Assembly (NCBI GenBank): GCA_046723735.1 | Contig: JBKOVB010000051.1 | Coordinates: 1 to 25,923, forward strand | Source of the DNA: RYN-111 sp046723735 | GTDB lineage: Bacteria > Actinomycetota > Actinomycetes > Mycobacteriales > SCTD01 | DNA: 25,923 nt | Reading direction: 5' to 3' | In this document: positions 1 to 7,576 of the stretch, piece by piece | Position numbering within the stretch: position 1 is the first letter of the stretch | Layout: each line of letters begins with the position of its first letter | Translations under genes and position numbers: made by a program | The notes under the pieces: generated by a model | The model's database searches: none | Told to the model about the DNA's origin: nothing | Seen by the model: the letters and a program-made list of their open reading frames with translations, nothing else

Positions 1-157
1 CGACCAGGTGCTCGCCGAGCGACGCGCAGCCCAAGAGGCCCGAGCCACGCCGTACACGCCAGTGCACCGGGACCGCCCGGTCTCCGCCGCGCTACGCGCC
101 TACGCCTCCATGGCCACCAGCGCCAGCGACGGCGCCTACCGACTCGTCAGGGATTGA
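1..157 (+). CDS. 3' end of an unidentified gene (partial)
   Basis: An open reading frame enters from the left edge (codons in phase with base 2) and ends at TGA 155-157, giving the last 51 residues of a protein. The tail is rich in Ala and Arg, ends in the residues YRLVRD, and has no motif that I recognise. Codons end mostly in G or C as in the other genes, so it is probably real coding sequence. Too little is visible to name a family; a transposase or recombinase tail is possible but unsupported. No gene follows on this strand until 1921. Confidence 0.4.
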   Translation, partial: DQVLAERRAAQEARATPYTPVHRDRPVSAALRAYASMATSASDGAYRLVRD

Positions 158-427
158 ACAGCGCAGCTGCGCGCGGACACCGGTCACGCTATCGTCCGGC
201 TCTGCCCGCGGCCGTGCGTCTTTCAGGACGGTCGGGCGGCCCTGAGGGGCCACCGTTGTAGCACGGGCACGCGCTACGCCCTGCCGCTGCTGGCTTCGAC
301 AGCTCGAGGCCCCTGCCATCCGGCAGAACGCTCGCGGGACGGTTGTGGGCAGCTTCCTTCTCCGCGAGGGCCTGCAGCGGCAGTTGCCTGTTCCGCCTCC
401 GTCATGGCTACGCGGCGCGCAGTTGCC
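158..427. other. Intergenic stretch between converging gene ends
   Basis: About 270 bases lie between the partial left gene and the end of the amidohydrolase gene, which converge here. It holds a perfect 12-bp palindrome GCGCAGCTGCGC at 161-172, just after the stop of the left gene, and a small hairpin (GGCCC/GGGCC, loop TGAG) at 237-250. Either could serve in transcription termination, although neither has a T-tract. No convincing gene was seen. Confidence 0.4.
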
Positions 428-1636
428 TCATCCCCGGCGGTCGGACACGACGGACCCACCCTGCACCACGAGCGCGATGCGGTCGCCGATCGTGTCCAGC
501 TCGAACGGATCGCCATCGACCGCCACCAGGTCCGCGGCCTGTCCCACCGCAAGCTGCCCCACTCGACCGCGCAACCCGAGCAGATCAGCAGCCTCCGAGG
601 TCGCCGACCGCAGAACCTGAGCCGGCTTCATGCCGGCACGCGCCATCAACCCGAGCTCGTCGAGGTTGCCCCCATGCGGGTGCACGCCGCAATCGGTGCC
701 CATCGCGATGCGCACACCGGCGTCGACCGCGATCTGGAAGGCTGCGGTGTGGTGCTCCAGCACCTGCCGCGCCTTTGCGACCTGGTGTGCAGGAATGTTG
801 GCACCTGCTTCTGCCGCCGTGATCACGGCATGTGGGGCGACGAGGGTCGGCACCAGGAACGTTCCGCGCTCGACCATCAGTTCAGCGATCTCCTGATCGA
901 GGTAGATGCCGTGCTCGATGCTCGCGACCCCGGCCAACACGGCCCGCTTGATCCCCTCGCGGGCCTGCGCATGCGCCATCACGCTGACCTCCGCATCGGT
1001 CGTCTCTGCGATCAGGACGGCCAGCTCGTCCGGCTGGAACTGCGGGTGCCGTGGCGAGTCGTTCTCGCTGAGCACACCGCCCGAGGTCGCCACCTTGATG
1101 ACATCCGCGCCGGCGGCCAACAGCTGCCGAACGACCTTGCGCACCTCGTCGGGCGAGTCCGCAACGGCGCGTGGCGTGTGCAGCAGGTCGGCGTGTGACA
1201 GGTGCATGCCGCACCCGAGCTGGCTGTCGCCGTGCCCACCCGTGATGCTCAGCATCGAGATCGCCACCAACATCCGTGGTCCACGCAGGACGCCGTCGCG
1301 CACGGCGTCACGAACACCCGCGTCGGCCCCGCCCGCGTCACGGATGGTCGTGACACCAGCGTCAAGGGTGCGTTCGAGCGCTCGCGCGGCCCGGAAGAGC
1401 CGATAGGACGGTCGTATCCCGAGCAGGTCCAGCGTGTCGAGCCCGTCGAAGACCACATGGACGTGGCAGTCGATGAATCCCGGCAGCAGCGCGCGGCCGT
1501 CCACGTCGAGGGCGACGTCACCGTCGAGACCGTGACCGACATCCGTGATCACGCCGTCCTCGACGAGGATGTCGACGTCTTCCAACGTCTCGTCGTCGCC
1601 CAGCCATGCCCTGCCGCCGGTGATGAGAGTCCGCAT
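428..1636 (-). CDS. Metal-dependent amidohydrolase (imidazolonepropionase/prolidase-like)
   Basis: A 402-residue cytoplasmic hydrolase of the amidohydrolase superfamily. All expected metal and catalytic positions are visible: the HxH pair at H58/H60 (GFIDCHVHV), a likely carboxylated lysine K181 (ADVIKVATSGG), H222 and H242 (VMAHAQ, IEHGI) and D315 (GTDCGVHPHGG). The C-terminal strand reads GQAADLVAVDGDPF, typical of the composite beta-sandwich that closes these enzymes. This subgroup contains Xaa-Pro and Xaa-Arg dipeptidases and other C-N hydrolases, so a dipeptidase role fits the neighbouring peptidases, but the substrate cannot be read from sequence. The start at ATG 1636 has AGGAG about 9 bases upstream; in-frame extension further upstream lacks the fold. 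It is transcribed divergently from the M24 peptidase. Confidence 0.85.
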   Translation of the reverse strand: MRTLITGGRAWLGDDETLEDVDILVEDGVITDVGHGLDGDVALDVDGRALLPGFIDCHVHVVFDGLDTLDLLGIRPSYRLFRAARALERTLDAGVTTIRDAGGADAGVRDAVRDGVLRGPRMLVAISMLSITGGHGDSQLGCGMHLSHADLLHTPRAVADSPDEVRKVVRQLLAAGADVIKVATSGGVLSENDSPRHPQFQPDELAVLIAETTDAEVSVMAHAQAREGIKRAVLAGVASIEHGIYLDQEIAELMVERGTFLVPTLVAPHAVITAAEAGANIPAHQVAKARQVLEHHTAAFQIAVDAGVRIAMGTDCGVHPHGGNLDELGLMARAGMKPAQVLRSATSEAADLLGLRGRVGQLAVGQAADLVAVDGDPFELDTIGDRIALVVQGGSVVSDRRG

Positions 1637-1836
1637 GTGAACTGTCTCCTGGTCTCGTGTCCGAGGGGCTTCCCCGCCCGCAAGCGCGTCTCGTTGCCTA
1701 GACCGTCCGCCCGCGTGAGCGGACGACAACCTCGCTAGGGAGCAGACAGCGCGCGTGATGCCCTGAGGACGCGACCGGCACCTGGCGGGAACGCTGTTGC
1801 ATGCCCCGCAGCCTGCTGCAGCCTCTGAAGGAGAAC

Positions 1837-1855
1837 CTCGTCTGTTGGATACGAG
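1837..1855. promoter_or_regulatory. Operator-like 19-bp dyad, copy 1 (M24 promoter)
   Basis: Reads CTCG-TCTGTTGGATA-CGAG. The two tetramers are perfect inverted repeats separated by 11 bases. It lies exactly 32 bp (about three helical turns) from copy 2, which suits two dimers bound on one face of the DNA. Confidence 0.5.
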
Positions 1856-1868
1856 CTCCCTGCTCGTT

Positions 1869-1887
1869 CTTGTCCCCTGGCACCGAG
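1869..1887. promoter_or_regulatory. Operator-like 19-bp dyad, copy 2 (M24 promoter)
   Basis: Reads CTTG-TCCCCTGGCAC-CGAG. It shares CTTGTC-N7-ACCGAG with the sites upstream of the S9 gene (3210-3228) and, read on the minus strand, the first S12 gene (15156-15174). The centre is 43 bp before the chosen start of the M24 gene, a position suited to repression. Confidence 0.6.
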
Positions 1888-1920
1888 GCCGGCGGTCGTG
1901 TGCTGAGGACCATGCGCGGC

Positions 1921-3162
1921 ATGACCGAGCAGCACGAACTCGCACCGCCCCCCGGACCGGACGGCACGTCACCGTCGCCACAGTGGGCCTGGCGCGCCGA
2001 GTGGTCGCAGCCGCGCTACAGCAACGTGGCTCGCATCCGTAGGCTTCTCGCGGAGAGTCCGTTCGACGCCATCGTTGCGGCGTGGCCCGAGAACGTCGGC
2101 TACCTCTCCGGCTTCTATCACCCCGACATGCGGCTCAACTGGGAGCGCCTGCACCTCGTGGTCTGGCCGACCGGTGGTGACCCGGTGTTCATCGTGCCTG
2201 AGGTGCGGGCTCAGGGCTGGAATGGGGAGAGCAGTCCGTCATTCGCCCCTGAGGAGACGCGGCCCTTCGTCACCGACGTTCGCGGCTACTACGGCGAGCG
2301 TTTCGAGATGGTGCGGCTCGTGGCGAGCGTGCTTGCGGAACACGGGATCACACGCGGTCTGATCGGGATCGAGGACAGAACGCTCCCGGTGAAGGTGCTG
2401 CAGGAGATGAAGCGCATCCATCCGGGTCTGCGGTTCGCGGATGCCTGGCCGCTGATGAACACGATGCGGCAGGTGAAGACCCCGGATGAAGTCTCGGTCC
2501 TGACCTACGCGAACGTGGTGACTGCTCGGACGCTCGAAGAGGTCCTCGCAAGCGCGATCCCAGGCAGGTCCGAGCTCGACGTCGCCGCGGACATCGCTCA
2601 GCACCTGTTCGCAGCCGGGGCCCAGGAGATCTCCCATTCCGTGCTGGGCGGCGGCAGCCGCGGTGGCGGTTGGCACCCGTGGCCCACTCCCAACCGCCTC
2701 GAGGACGGGATGCTCATTCGAGCGGACTGGGGCATCCGCCTCGACGGCTACACCTCCGACATCGCGCGGACTGCCTGCGTCGGTACTGCCAGCCCACGTC
2801 AGCGCGACACGTACTCCCGCATCGCCGAGGTGCATCACTGCGTCGTCGAGGCGGCCCGGCCCGGCGTTGTTCCAGCCGAGCTCCTGGCTCTCGCGAGGAA
2901 GGGCTATGAACGGCTGGGGCTCGAGTACCGATGGGGCATGGTCGGGCACGGCATCGGGCGCGTCATCCACGAGGAGCCGCAGCTGTCCGAGGAGTACGAC
3001 ACGCCCATCATCGAAGGCATGACCCTCGAGATCGAACTCGGATGGGTCGACCCCGCGGAGGGCTATCACATCGAAGACCTAGTGCATGTCGGTCGCGACG
3101 CGAACGTGAACCTCACGGTTCCGGACGGCGGCCACCGGCTCATCGAGTCGAACGCACCGTGA
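1921..3162 (+). CDS. M24 family metallopeptidase (Xaa-Pro aminopeptidase/dipeptidase type)
   Basis: A 413-residue peptidase of the pita-bread fold that removes N-terminal residues preceding proline or splits Xaa-Pro dipeptides. A creatinase-like N-terminal domain (about 35-180, with FDAIVAAWPENVGYLSGF) precedes the catalytic domain (about 190-405). The five metal ligands are recognisable: D269 (RADWG), D280 (TSDIAR), H343 (GHGIGR), E372 (EIELGW) and E385 (YHIEDLV). No signal peptide is seen. Start: ATG 1912 and ATG 1921 are both in frame, and GAGGA at 1905-1909 is only 2 bases from the first but 11 from the second, so 1921 is preferred. The S9 peptidase gene follows after about 100 bp with its own operator-like site. 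Exact specificity, including ordinary peptides or special amides, is unknown. Confidence 0.88.
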   Translation: MTEQHELAPPPGPDGTSPSPQWAWRAEWSQPRYSNVARIRRLLAESPFDAIVAAWPENVGYLSGFYHPDMRLNWERLHLVVWPTGGDPVFIVPEVRAQGWNGESSPSFAPEETRPFVTDVRGYYGERFEMVRLVASVLAEHGITRGLIGIEDRTLPVKVLQEMKRIHPGLRFADAWPLMNTMRQVKTPDEVSVLTYANVVTARTLEEVLASAIPGRSELDVAADIAQHLFAAGAQEISHSVLGGGSRGGGWHPWPTPNRLEDGMLIRADWGIRLDGYTSDIARTACVGTASPRQRDTYSRIAEVHHCVVEAARPGVVPAELLALARKGYERLGLEYRWGMVGHGIGRVIHEEPQLSEEYDTPIIEGMTLEIELGWVDPAEGYHIEDLVHVGRDANVNLTVPDGGHRLIESNAP

Positions 3163-3177
3163 TGAGCCTGCTGCGGG

Positions 3178-3196
3178 CATCGTGACGCGGGACGAG
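3178..3196. promoter_or_regulatory. Degenerate operator-like dyad (S9 promoter)
   Basis: Reads CATC-GTGACGCGGGA-CGAG. Only the right half matches the consensus, but its distance from the strong site at 3210-3228 is exactly 32 bp, as in the M24 promoter. The spacing, not the sequence, is the reason to list it. Confidence 0.3.
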
Positions 3197-3209
3197 ACAC
3201 CGGCGGGTT

Positions 3210-3228
3210 CTTGTCCTTTCGTACCGAG
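3210..3228. promoter_or_regulatory. Operator-like 19-bp dyad (S9 promoter)
   Basis: Reads CTTG-TCCTTTCGTAC-CGAG. With two more bases on the left (GT) and one on the right (G) it is nearly the same as the site at 1869-1887. Its centre is 43 bp before ATG 3262, the same distance as for the M24 gene. It suggests that the S9 gene has its own regulated promoter although it lies behind the M24 gene. Confidence 0.6.
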
Positions 3229-3261
3229 GTCCCTGTCGCTTCGCTCGGGACGATGAACGAC

Positions 3262-5199
3262 ATGACGCCGCCGCGTGCCTTGCGTATCGATGACCTGCGT
3301 GCCCTCCCTGTCCTCTCCGACCCACAGCTGTCGCCGGATGGCAGGCTCGCGGCGTACGTCGTGACGACGGTCGACGTCGACAACGACACCAACGCCTCCG
3401 CGATCTGGTGGGTGCCGACCGACGGCAGCGCCCCGCCGCGTCAGGTCACGGCAGGCCCGCTGGACGTGTCGCCCCGGTGGTCGCCCGATGGGCGGCGGAT
3501 GGCCTTCGTCGCGACGCGGGGCGAGCAGTCCGCTCAGCTGTTCGTGCTGCCGGTGGATGGGGGCGAGGCCCATCAGCTGGGTGAGCTGAGTGGCGGGGTA
3601 AGTGACCCCCAGTGGTCCCCCGATGGCCGGCACATCGCGCTGACCGCGCTGACGCGGCTGTCCGAGCCGGCGAGCCAGCCGCACGCACCTTCCGTACTGG
3701 ACCGCCTGGAGTACAAGGAGGACGGTGCTGGTCTGACGGGAGACCGCCGCTCGCACGTGTTCGTGCTCGACGTCGCGTCTGGCGAGACCACTCAGGTGAC
3801 GGCAGGCGACTTCTCGGTCAGCGGAGTCCGGTGGTCGCCAGACGCCAACACATTGGCCTATGCCGCCGCGGTGGGCGTGGACCGAGACTTGGCGACGACG
3901 TCCGCGGTCTTCCTTGTGCCAGCGACAGGCGGGGAACCTGCTGCCGTCACGCCCCTGACGTCAAGGCTCGGGGCGCCTACCTGGTTCCCGGACGGTCAAC
4001 AGCTCCTGGTCTGCGGCCAGGAGCGCCTCAAGTCCGGCCACCAGAGCCTGTACGTCGTGCCGCGGATCGGAGGGATCCCGAAGCCCGTGGCCGAGATCGA
4101 CCGGAACGTGATGCTGGGTACCCCCGGGTACCCAGGTGGTCAGCCTGTCGTGCTGGCCGATGGGCGGGTTCTCATGATGGTGCGGGACGCTGGCTGCACG
4201 CACTTGTACGGCGCAGGACCTGACACGGCACCAGCTTGCCTCGTCGGCGGGACCGAGCGCAGCCTGTCCGGGCTGTCCGTGGCTGCGGGCGTGATCGCCT
4301 ACCTGGTCTCGGACTGCGAGACGAACGGGGAGCTGTGCGTGGCGGCTCTGGACGGCACCGGTGAGCGCCGGCTCACACGGCACTTCGCCGACGCGCTTCC
4401 GGGTGTTGCACTCCCCGAGCCGCAACCTCGTGAGTTCCTTCTGGTCGACGGCACGACGATCCACGGGTGGGTGCTGCGGGCGCCCGAAACTGCAGGCGCC
4501 TCACCACTGTTGCTGGACGTCCATGGTGGTCCGCACGGCGCCTGGGGACCGGCGTTCGACGGAACGCACCTGTACCACCAGGAGCTGGTGAACCGTGGTT
4601 GGACGGTGCTTCTCCTGAACCCGCGCGGAAGCGACGGCTACGGCGAGGAGTTCTACGCGACCGTCTCCGGCAGCTGGGGTCTCCTCGACGAGGGGGACTT
4701 CCTGACACCGGTCGACGCCTTGATCGACGAAGGCCTCGTCGATGCGCGCAAGGTGGTCGTGACCGGCTACAGCTACGGCGGTTACATGAGCTGTTGGCTG
4801 TCCGCACGGCATCCCGAGCGCTGGGCCGCCGCCATCCCTGGGGGTGTCGCCACGGACCTCGCCACGATGGCAGGAACCGCCGACATCTCGGGCTACTTGG
4901 TCTCCGTGGAGTTCGGCGGCGTCCCCTGGGAGATCCCCGAGCAGCTGCGGGCCAGCTCCCCGCTCAGCTACGTCCAGAAGGTGACGACTCCCACCTTGCT
5001 GTTGCAAGCCCAGCAGGACGAACGGTGCCCGGTGAGCCAGGCAGAGCTGTGGTTTGCAGCGCTTCGCATGCGGCAGGTCCCGGTCACGCTGGTCCTCTAC
5101 CCCGAAGCCGACCACCAGTTCATCCTCAACGGCCGACCCTCGCATCGGCAGGACTGGTGCACCCGAATCGTCGAGTTCGCCGTGCAGCACGCCGGCTGA
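3262..5199 (+). CDS. S9 prolyl oligopeptidase family peptidase (acylaminoacyl-peptidase type)
   Basis: A 645-residue serine peptidase expected in the cytoplasm (no signal peptide). The N-terminal two thirds form a beta-propeller with repeated WSPDG-type blades (for example PRWSPDGRR, PQWSPDGRH, VRWSPDANT), which in this family limits access to short peptides. The C-terminal alpha/beta-hydrolase domain carries the triad S504 (GYSYGGYMS), D586 (QQDERCPVS) and H618 (EADHQF), with the oxyanion region HGGPHG. This is typical of acylaminoacyl-peptidase and dipeptidyl-peptidase-like S9C enzymes. Start: ATG 3253 and ATG 3262 are both possible; GGGA at 3247-3250 is too close to the first, and choosing 3262 gives the same operator-to-start distance as the M24 gene. 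It faces the membrane-protein gene tail to tail. Confidence 0.9.
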   Translation: MTPPRALRIDDLRALPVLSDPQLSPDGRLAAYVVTTVDVDNDTNASAIWWVPTDGSAPPRQVTAGPLDVSPRWSPDGRRMAFVATRGEQSAQLFVLPVDGGEAHQLGELSGGVSDPQWSPDGRHIALTALTRLSEPASQPHAPSVLDRLEYKEDGAGLTGDRRSHVFVLDVASGETTQVTAGDFSVSGVRWSPDANTLAYAAAVGVDRDLATTSAVFLVPATGGEPAAVTPLTSRLGAPTWFPDGQQLLVCGQERLKSGHQSLYVVPRIGGIPKPVAEIDRNVMLGTPGYPGGQPVVLADGRVLMMVRDAGCTHLYGAGPDTAPACLVGGTERSLSGLSVAAGVIAYLVSDCETNGELCVAALDGTGERRLTRHFADALPGVALPEPQPREFLLVDGTTIHGWVLRAPETAGASPLLLDVHGGPHGAWGPAFDGTHLYHQELVNRGWTVLLLNPRGSDGYGEEFYATVSGSWGLLDEGDFLTPVDALIDEGLVDARKVVVTGYSYGGYMSCWLSARHPERWAAAIPGGVATDLATMAGTADISGYLVSVEFGGVPWEIPEQLRASSPLSYVQKVTTPTLLLQAQQDERCPVSQAELWFAALRMRQVPVTLVLYPEADHQFILNGRPSHRQDWCTRIVEFAVQHAG

Positions 5200-5281
5200 C
5201 GTCCCTGTCGATCCTTTGGCCCGATCGTCCGAGGACCGTGCTTCTGCGCCCTCACCGGTGCGCGGTCAACAGCTCCTGTCA

Positions 5282-5298
5282 GCCGCCCGTCCGGCGGC
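5282..5298. terminator. Hairpin between converging genes
   Basis: A perfect 6-bp stem GCCGCC/GGCGGC with loop CGTCC lies in the 168-bp gap between the S9 gene and the membrane-protein gene, which converge. It could end transcription in both directions. There is no T-tract, so the call rests on position and stem only. Confidence 0.4.
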
Positions 5299-5367
5299 AG
5301 CGTCTGGCCCCGGACCCTGGCTGGCTTTCGGACGCATGCGACGAAGGTCCGCGACCCCGTGACGCGG

Positions 5368-6153
5368 TCAGCCGCGTGACCGTGCAGTGGCTTTCCGCCG
5401 ATGGCGGGAAATCAGCAAGGCGTGGCTCGTCGACAGCGACAGCGTCGCGGCCAGGAACGCCACGACGATGCCGCCGCCGCTCAAGGTCAGGCTTACGACC
5501 GTGGTGAAGACAGCAAAGCTAGGGAGGCCGCGGAGCAACGAATCGGCAAGGCCGCGCATCTCTCTCGTGCCGGCGGTCCCGTGCGTGAACGCCGCCAGCA
5601 CCGACGCGATGACTGGAAACGTGCTCACCAGCCCGCTCAGGGTCGGGCCGATTCGTGCCGCCGCCGCGGTCAGCACGAGCACGAGCACCGTGCCTGCCAT
5701 CATGCGGAGCAGGGTGTGCTGGACCGGACTGGTTGGCGTCGTGCATCGCGGGTGATTGGGCAGAAGCGCCAGGAGCGCCCGGCCCGCCCGTGCGGCCGCG
5801 ACCGCGCCGATGAATCCCAGGACAGGCGGCATCGACAGCGGGTGAACGAGCAGAGTCACAGCGGCGAAGGCCGACCAGCCCCCGGCCAGGGCAACCCACC
5901 ATGGCAGGCCGGCAGCTGCCACTGCTGTGTAGGTCGTGAGGAAGGCCGCCAGGGATACGGTGCCGAGGGTCGCCGCTCGCGCTGCTTGGCTGGCGAACGC
6001 GGGACCTTGCTCGAGCGCCATCACGAGAAGGATCGGCCCGGCTACGACCGGCAGGGAGCCGAGCCAGCCGCCTGCTGACGAACCTCGGCGGTCGGCCACG
6101 ACCGTCACGAGCGCGATCACCCCCGGGACCAGGGTGATCTCCAGCAGCAGCAA
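5368..6153 (-). CDS. Duplicated small integral membrane protein (GlpM-like)
   Basis: About 261 residues, strongly hydrophobic, with roughly eight membrane segments. The two halves resemble each other: GWLGSLPVVAGPILLVMALEQG in the first half aligns with SGLVSTFPVIASVLAAFTHG in the second, each followed by an alanine- or arginine-containing loop and another helix. This internal duplication resembles GlpM-type and related four-helix proteins, whose molecular function is not settled. The start is uncertain: TTG 6153 is used because no ATG or GTG lies between it and the upstream in-frame stop, and no good ribosome site is seen; a CTG a few codons earlier is possible. No link to peptide use is evident. 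Confidence 0.6.
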   Translation of the reverse strand: MLLLEITLVPGVIALVTVVADRRGSSAGGWLGSLPVVAGPILLVMALEQGPAFASQAARAATLGTVSLAAFLTTYTAVAAAGLPWWVALAGGWSAFAAVTLLVHPLSMPPVLGFIGAVAAARAGRALLALLPNHPRCTTPTSPVQHTLLRMMAGTVLVLVLTAAAARIGPTLSGLVSTFPVIASVLAAFTHGTAGTREMRGLADSLLRGLPSFAVFTTVVSLTLSGGGIVVAFLAATLSLSTSHALLISRHRRKATARSRG

Positions 6154-6386
6154 GCGAATCGTCAGGATCCACCAGCGGCGCGGCCAGCGACGAGCAGTTG
6201 CTCCACGTCACGCTCGAGCCGTCGACGCCGCAGAGTCCGCAGGTGGCAAGACATCATGCCTGGAGTCGCGGTCTTGGCGAGAAGTCATGACCGCGCCCGT
6301 GAGCGCGGGGTCCGCGCCGTCGGCGACCGCCATGAAACAGGCGCGCACCATGCTGAGGCCGCAGGGGCCAGCTATGCGCCGCAGCC

Positions 6387-7346
6387 TCATGAGACTGCAT
6401 GCAGCAGAGCCTGCTCCGCTGACGAGCGCGTCCACGCGCGACGCTCAGGATGGGCCATCAGGTACTCGAAGGCCGCCAGGAGCATCGCCGGCAGTGTCTC
6501 CGCAGGAGGCTGAATGCCAGCCGCCTGCGCCGCGCGGGTATCGAGCAGGTAATTCTCCCCAGGGAAGGGGAAGACTGCGTTGTCCCTGTCGAACGAACCC
6601 TCTGCACGCGGCACGGACCGTACCCGGGCCGGCTTCCCGACGATCTCCGCACACAGGTCCACGAACCCGTGTGCGGACGCGACGGCGGAGGGCTCCGCCA
6701 CGTTGAACACACGCAGGCCACCGTCAGCGAAGCTCTCGAGCGCGTTGACCGCAAGGATCGCGACCTGCCGGGCACTGACGAAATGCGACACGCTGCGGCC
6801 GTCACCCGGGACGAAGATCTCGGCATCGTCCACCAACCGGTTCAGAACCCACTCTTCGCGGTCCGCGTAGTTGCCCGGGGCGAGCACGTACGGCGGACGG
6901 AGCAACGTCGTCGCCTGGTCACTGTCGGCTCGACGTTCTCGGATGGTCACCTCCGCCTGAAGCTTGTCGTGGGCGTACGTTCCCCAGAGGGACCAGGGTC
7001 CGGTGGGAGTGGCGTGCTCTGACCAGGGCAGCAGCGGGTCCGGCCGGTAGACCGCCCCCGTGGAGCAGTGAACGTAGCGGGGCACCTCCGGGGCAACGTC
7101 GAGGAGAAGCTCTGTCTGTCGGGCGGTGAAGGCAGAGAAGTCGACGATCCCCTCGGGTCGTTCAGACGCTATCTGGACGAGCTCCGCGGCCACGTCTCGA
7201 TCCCCCCTGATCGCGCGGACTCCAGCCGGCAAGGAACCAGGCGTCCGTCCGCGGTTGAACACGATGACCTCGTGGTCGCGATGGACGAGCTCGGCGACGG
7301 TGTGCAGACCCAACATCCTGGTCCCACCCATGACGAGGACCTTCAT
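6387..7346 (-). CDS. NAD(P)-dependent epimerase/reductase-like protein (atypical SDR)
   Basis: A 319-residue cytoplasmic Rossmann-fold protein. The N-terminal nucleotide-binding motif is GGTRMLG (residues 7-13), and the active-site pair is Y124-x3-K128 (YAHDK) preceded by a serine-containing strand (YVHCSTGAVY). The rest follows the extended-SDR pattern, with LLRPPYVLAPG and HFVSARQVA segments. The substrate cannot be told; sugar nucleotides are the usual guess for the family but nothing around supports that. ATG 7346 has GGGAGAGG just upstream. It lies 230 bp behind the binding-protein gene, separated from it by three hairpins, so it probably has its own promoter. Confidence 0.8.
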   Translation of the reverse strand: MKVLVMGGTRMLGLHTVAELVHRDHEVIVFNRGRTPGSLPAGVRAIRGDRDVAAELVQIASERPEGIVDFSAFTARQTELLLDVAPEVPRYVHCSTGAVYRPDPLLPWSEHATPTGPWSLWGTYAHDKLQAEVTIRERRADSDQATTLLRPPYVLAPGNYADREEWVLNRLVDDAEIFVPGDGRSVSHFVSARQVAILAVNALESFADGGLRVFNVAEPSAVASAHGFVDLCAEIVGKPARVRSVPRAEGSFDRDNAVFPFPGENYLLDTRAAQAAGIQPPAETLPAMLLAAFEYLMAHPERRAWTRSSAEQALLHAVS

Positions 7347-7384
7347 GCCTCTCCCTTCGATGTTGGTGCTGGATCGGAGCGCAG

Positions 7385-7428
7385 CTCCCGCCTTGCCGGC
7401 TCAGGGGGCCGAGCCGGCAAGGCGGGAG
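7385..7428 (-). terminator. Perfect 18-bp inverted repeat (third hairpin after the binding-protein gene)
   Basis: The arms at 7385-7402 and 7411-7428 are perfect 18-bp inverted copies around an 8-base loop. This is the strongest hairpin in the gap between the binding-protein gene and the epimerase gene, 39 bp before the epimerase ATG. Without a T-tract it could be a terminator, an mRNA-stabilising structure or a leader element of the epimerase gene. Confidence 0.5.
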
Positions 7429-7444
7429 GCGGTCAGCGGCCGAA

Positions 7445-7471
7445 CTGCTTCGCGCTCGGAGTCCGAAGCAG
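7445..7471 (-). terminator. Second hairpin after the binding-protein gene
   Basis: CTGCTTCG and CGAAGCAG form a perfect 8-bp stem around an 11-base loop. It lies between the hairpin at the stop codon and the 18-bp inverted repeat. Confidence 0.4.
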
Positions 7472-7523
7472 GACAGCCGCCGCCGCATACAGCGACGTCT
7501 GCCGTGGCGCTCGAGTCGAGACG

Positions 7524-7572
7524 CCGAGAGCGAGAGGACTGGGCGGTAGCCCGAGCCCTCTCGCCGGCTCGG
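7524..7572 (-). terminator. Hairpin directly after the binding-protein stop codon
   Basis: The stem pairs CCGAG plus GCGAGAGG (7524-7537) with CCTCTCGC plus CTCGG (7557-7572), with short internal bulges, and an inner GGGC/GCCC helix. It begins 4 bases after the stop codon on the minus strand, the expected place for the terminator of the transporter unit. No T-tract is present. Confidence 0.55.
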
Positions 7573-7576
7573 ACCG

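Larger units (their letters stand above)
1637..1920. promoter_or_regulatory. Divergent promoter region between amidohydrolase and M24 peptidase
   Basis: This 284-bp spacer separates two divergent genes and must hold both promoters. Two copies of the 19-bp dyad found at other genes of the window sit at 1837-1855 and 1869-1887, close to the M24 start and about 200 bp or more from the amidohydrolase start. No clear -10/-35 hexamers could be assigned. A short direct repeat GCAGCC-TGCT-GCAGCC also lies here. Confidence 0.55.

Noticed and set aside
7510..7528. Further match CTCG-N11-CGAG to the shared dyad
   Set aside because: It lies inside the terminator hairpin behind the binding-protein gene, lacks the inner TC/AC bases of the good sites, and one or two such matches are expected by chance.
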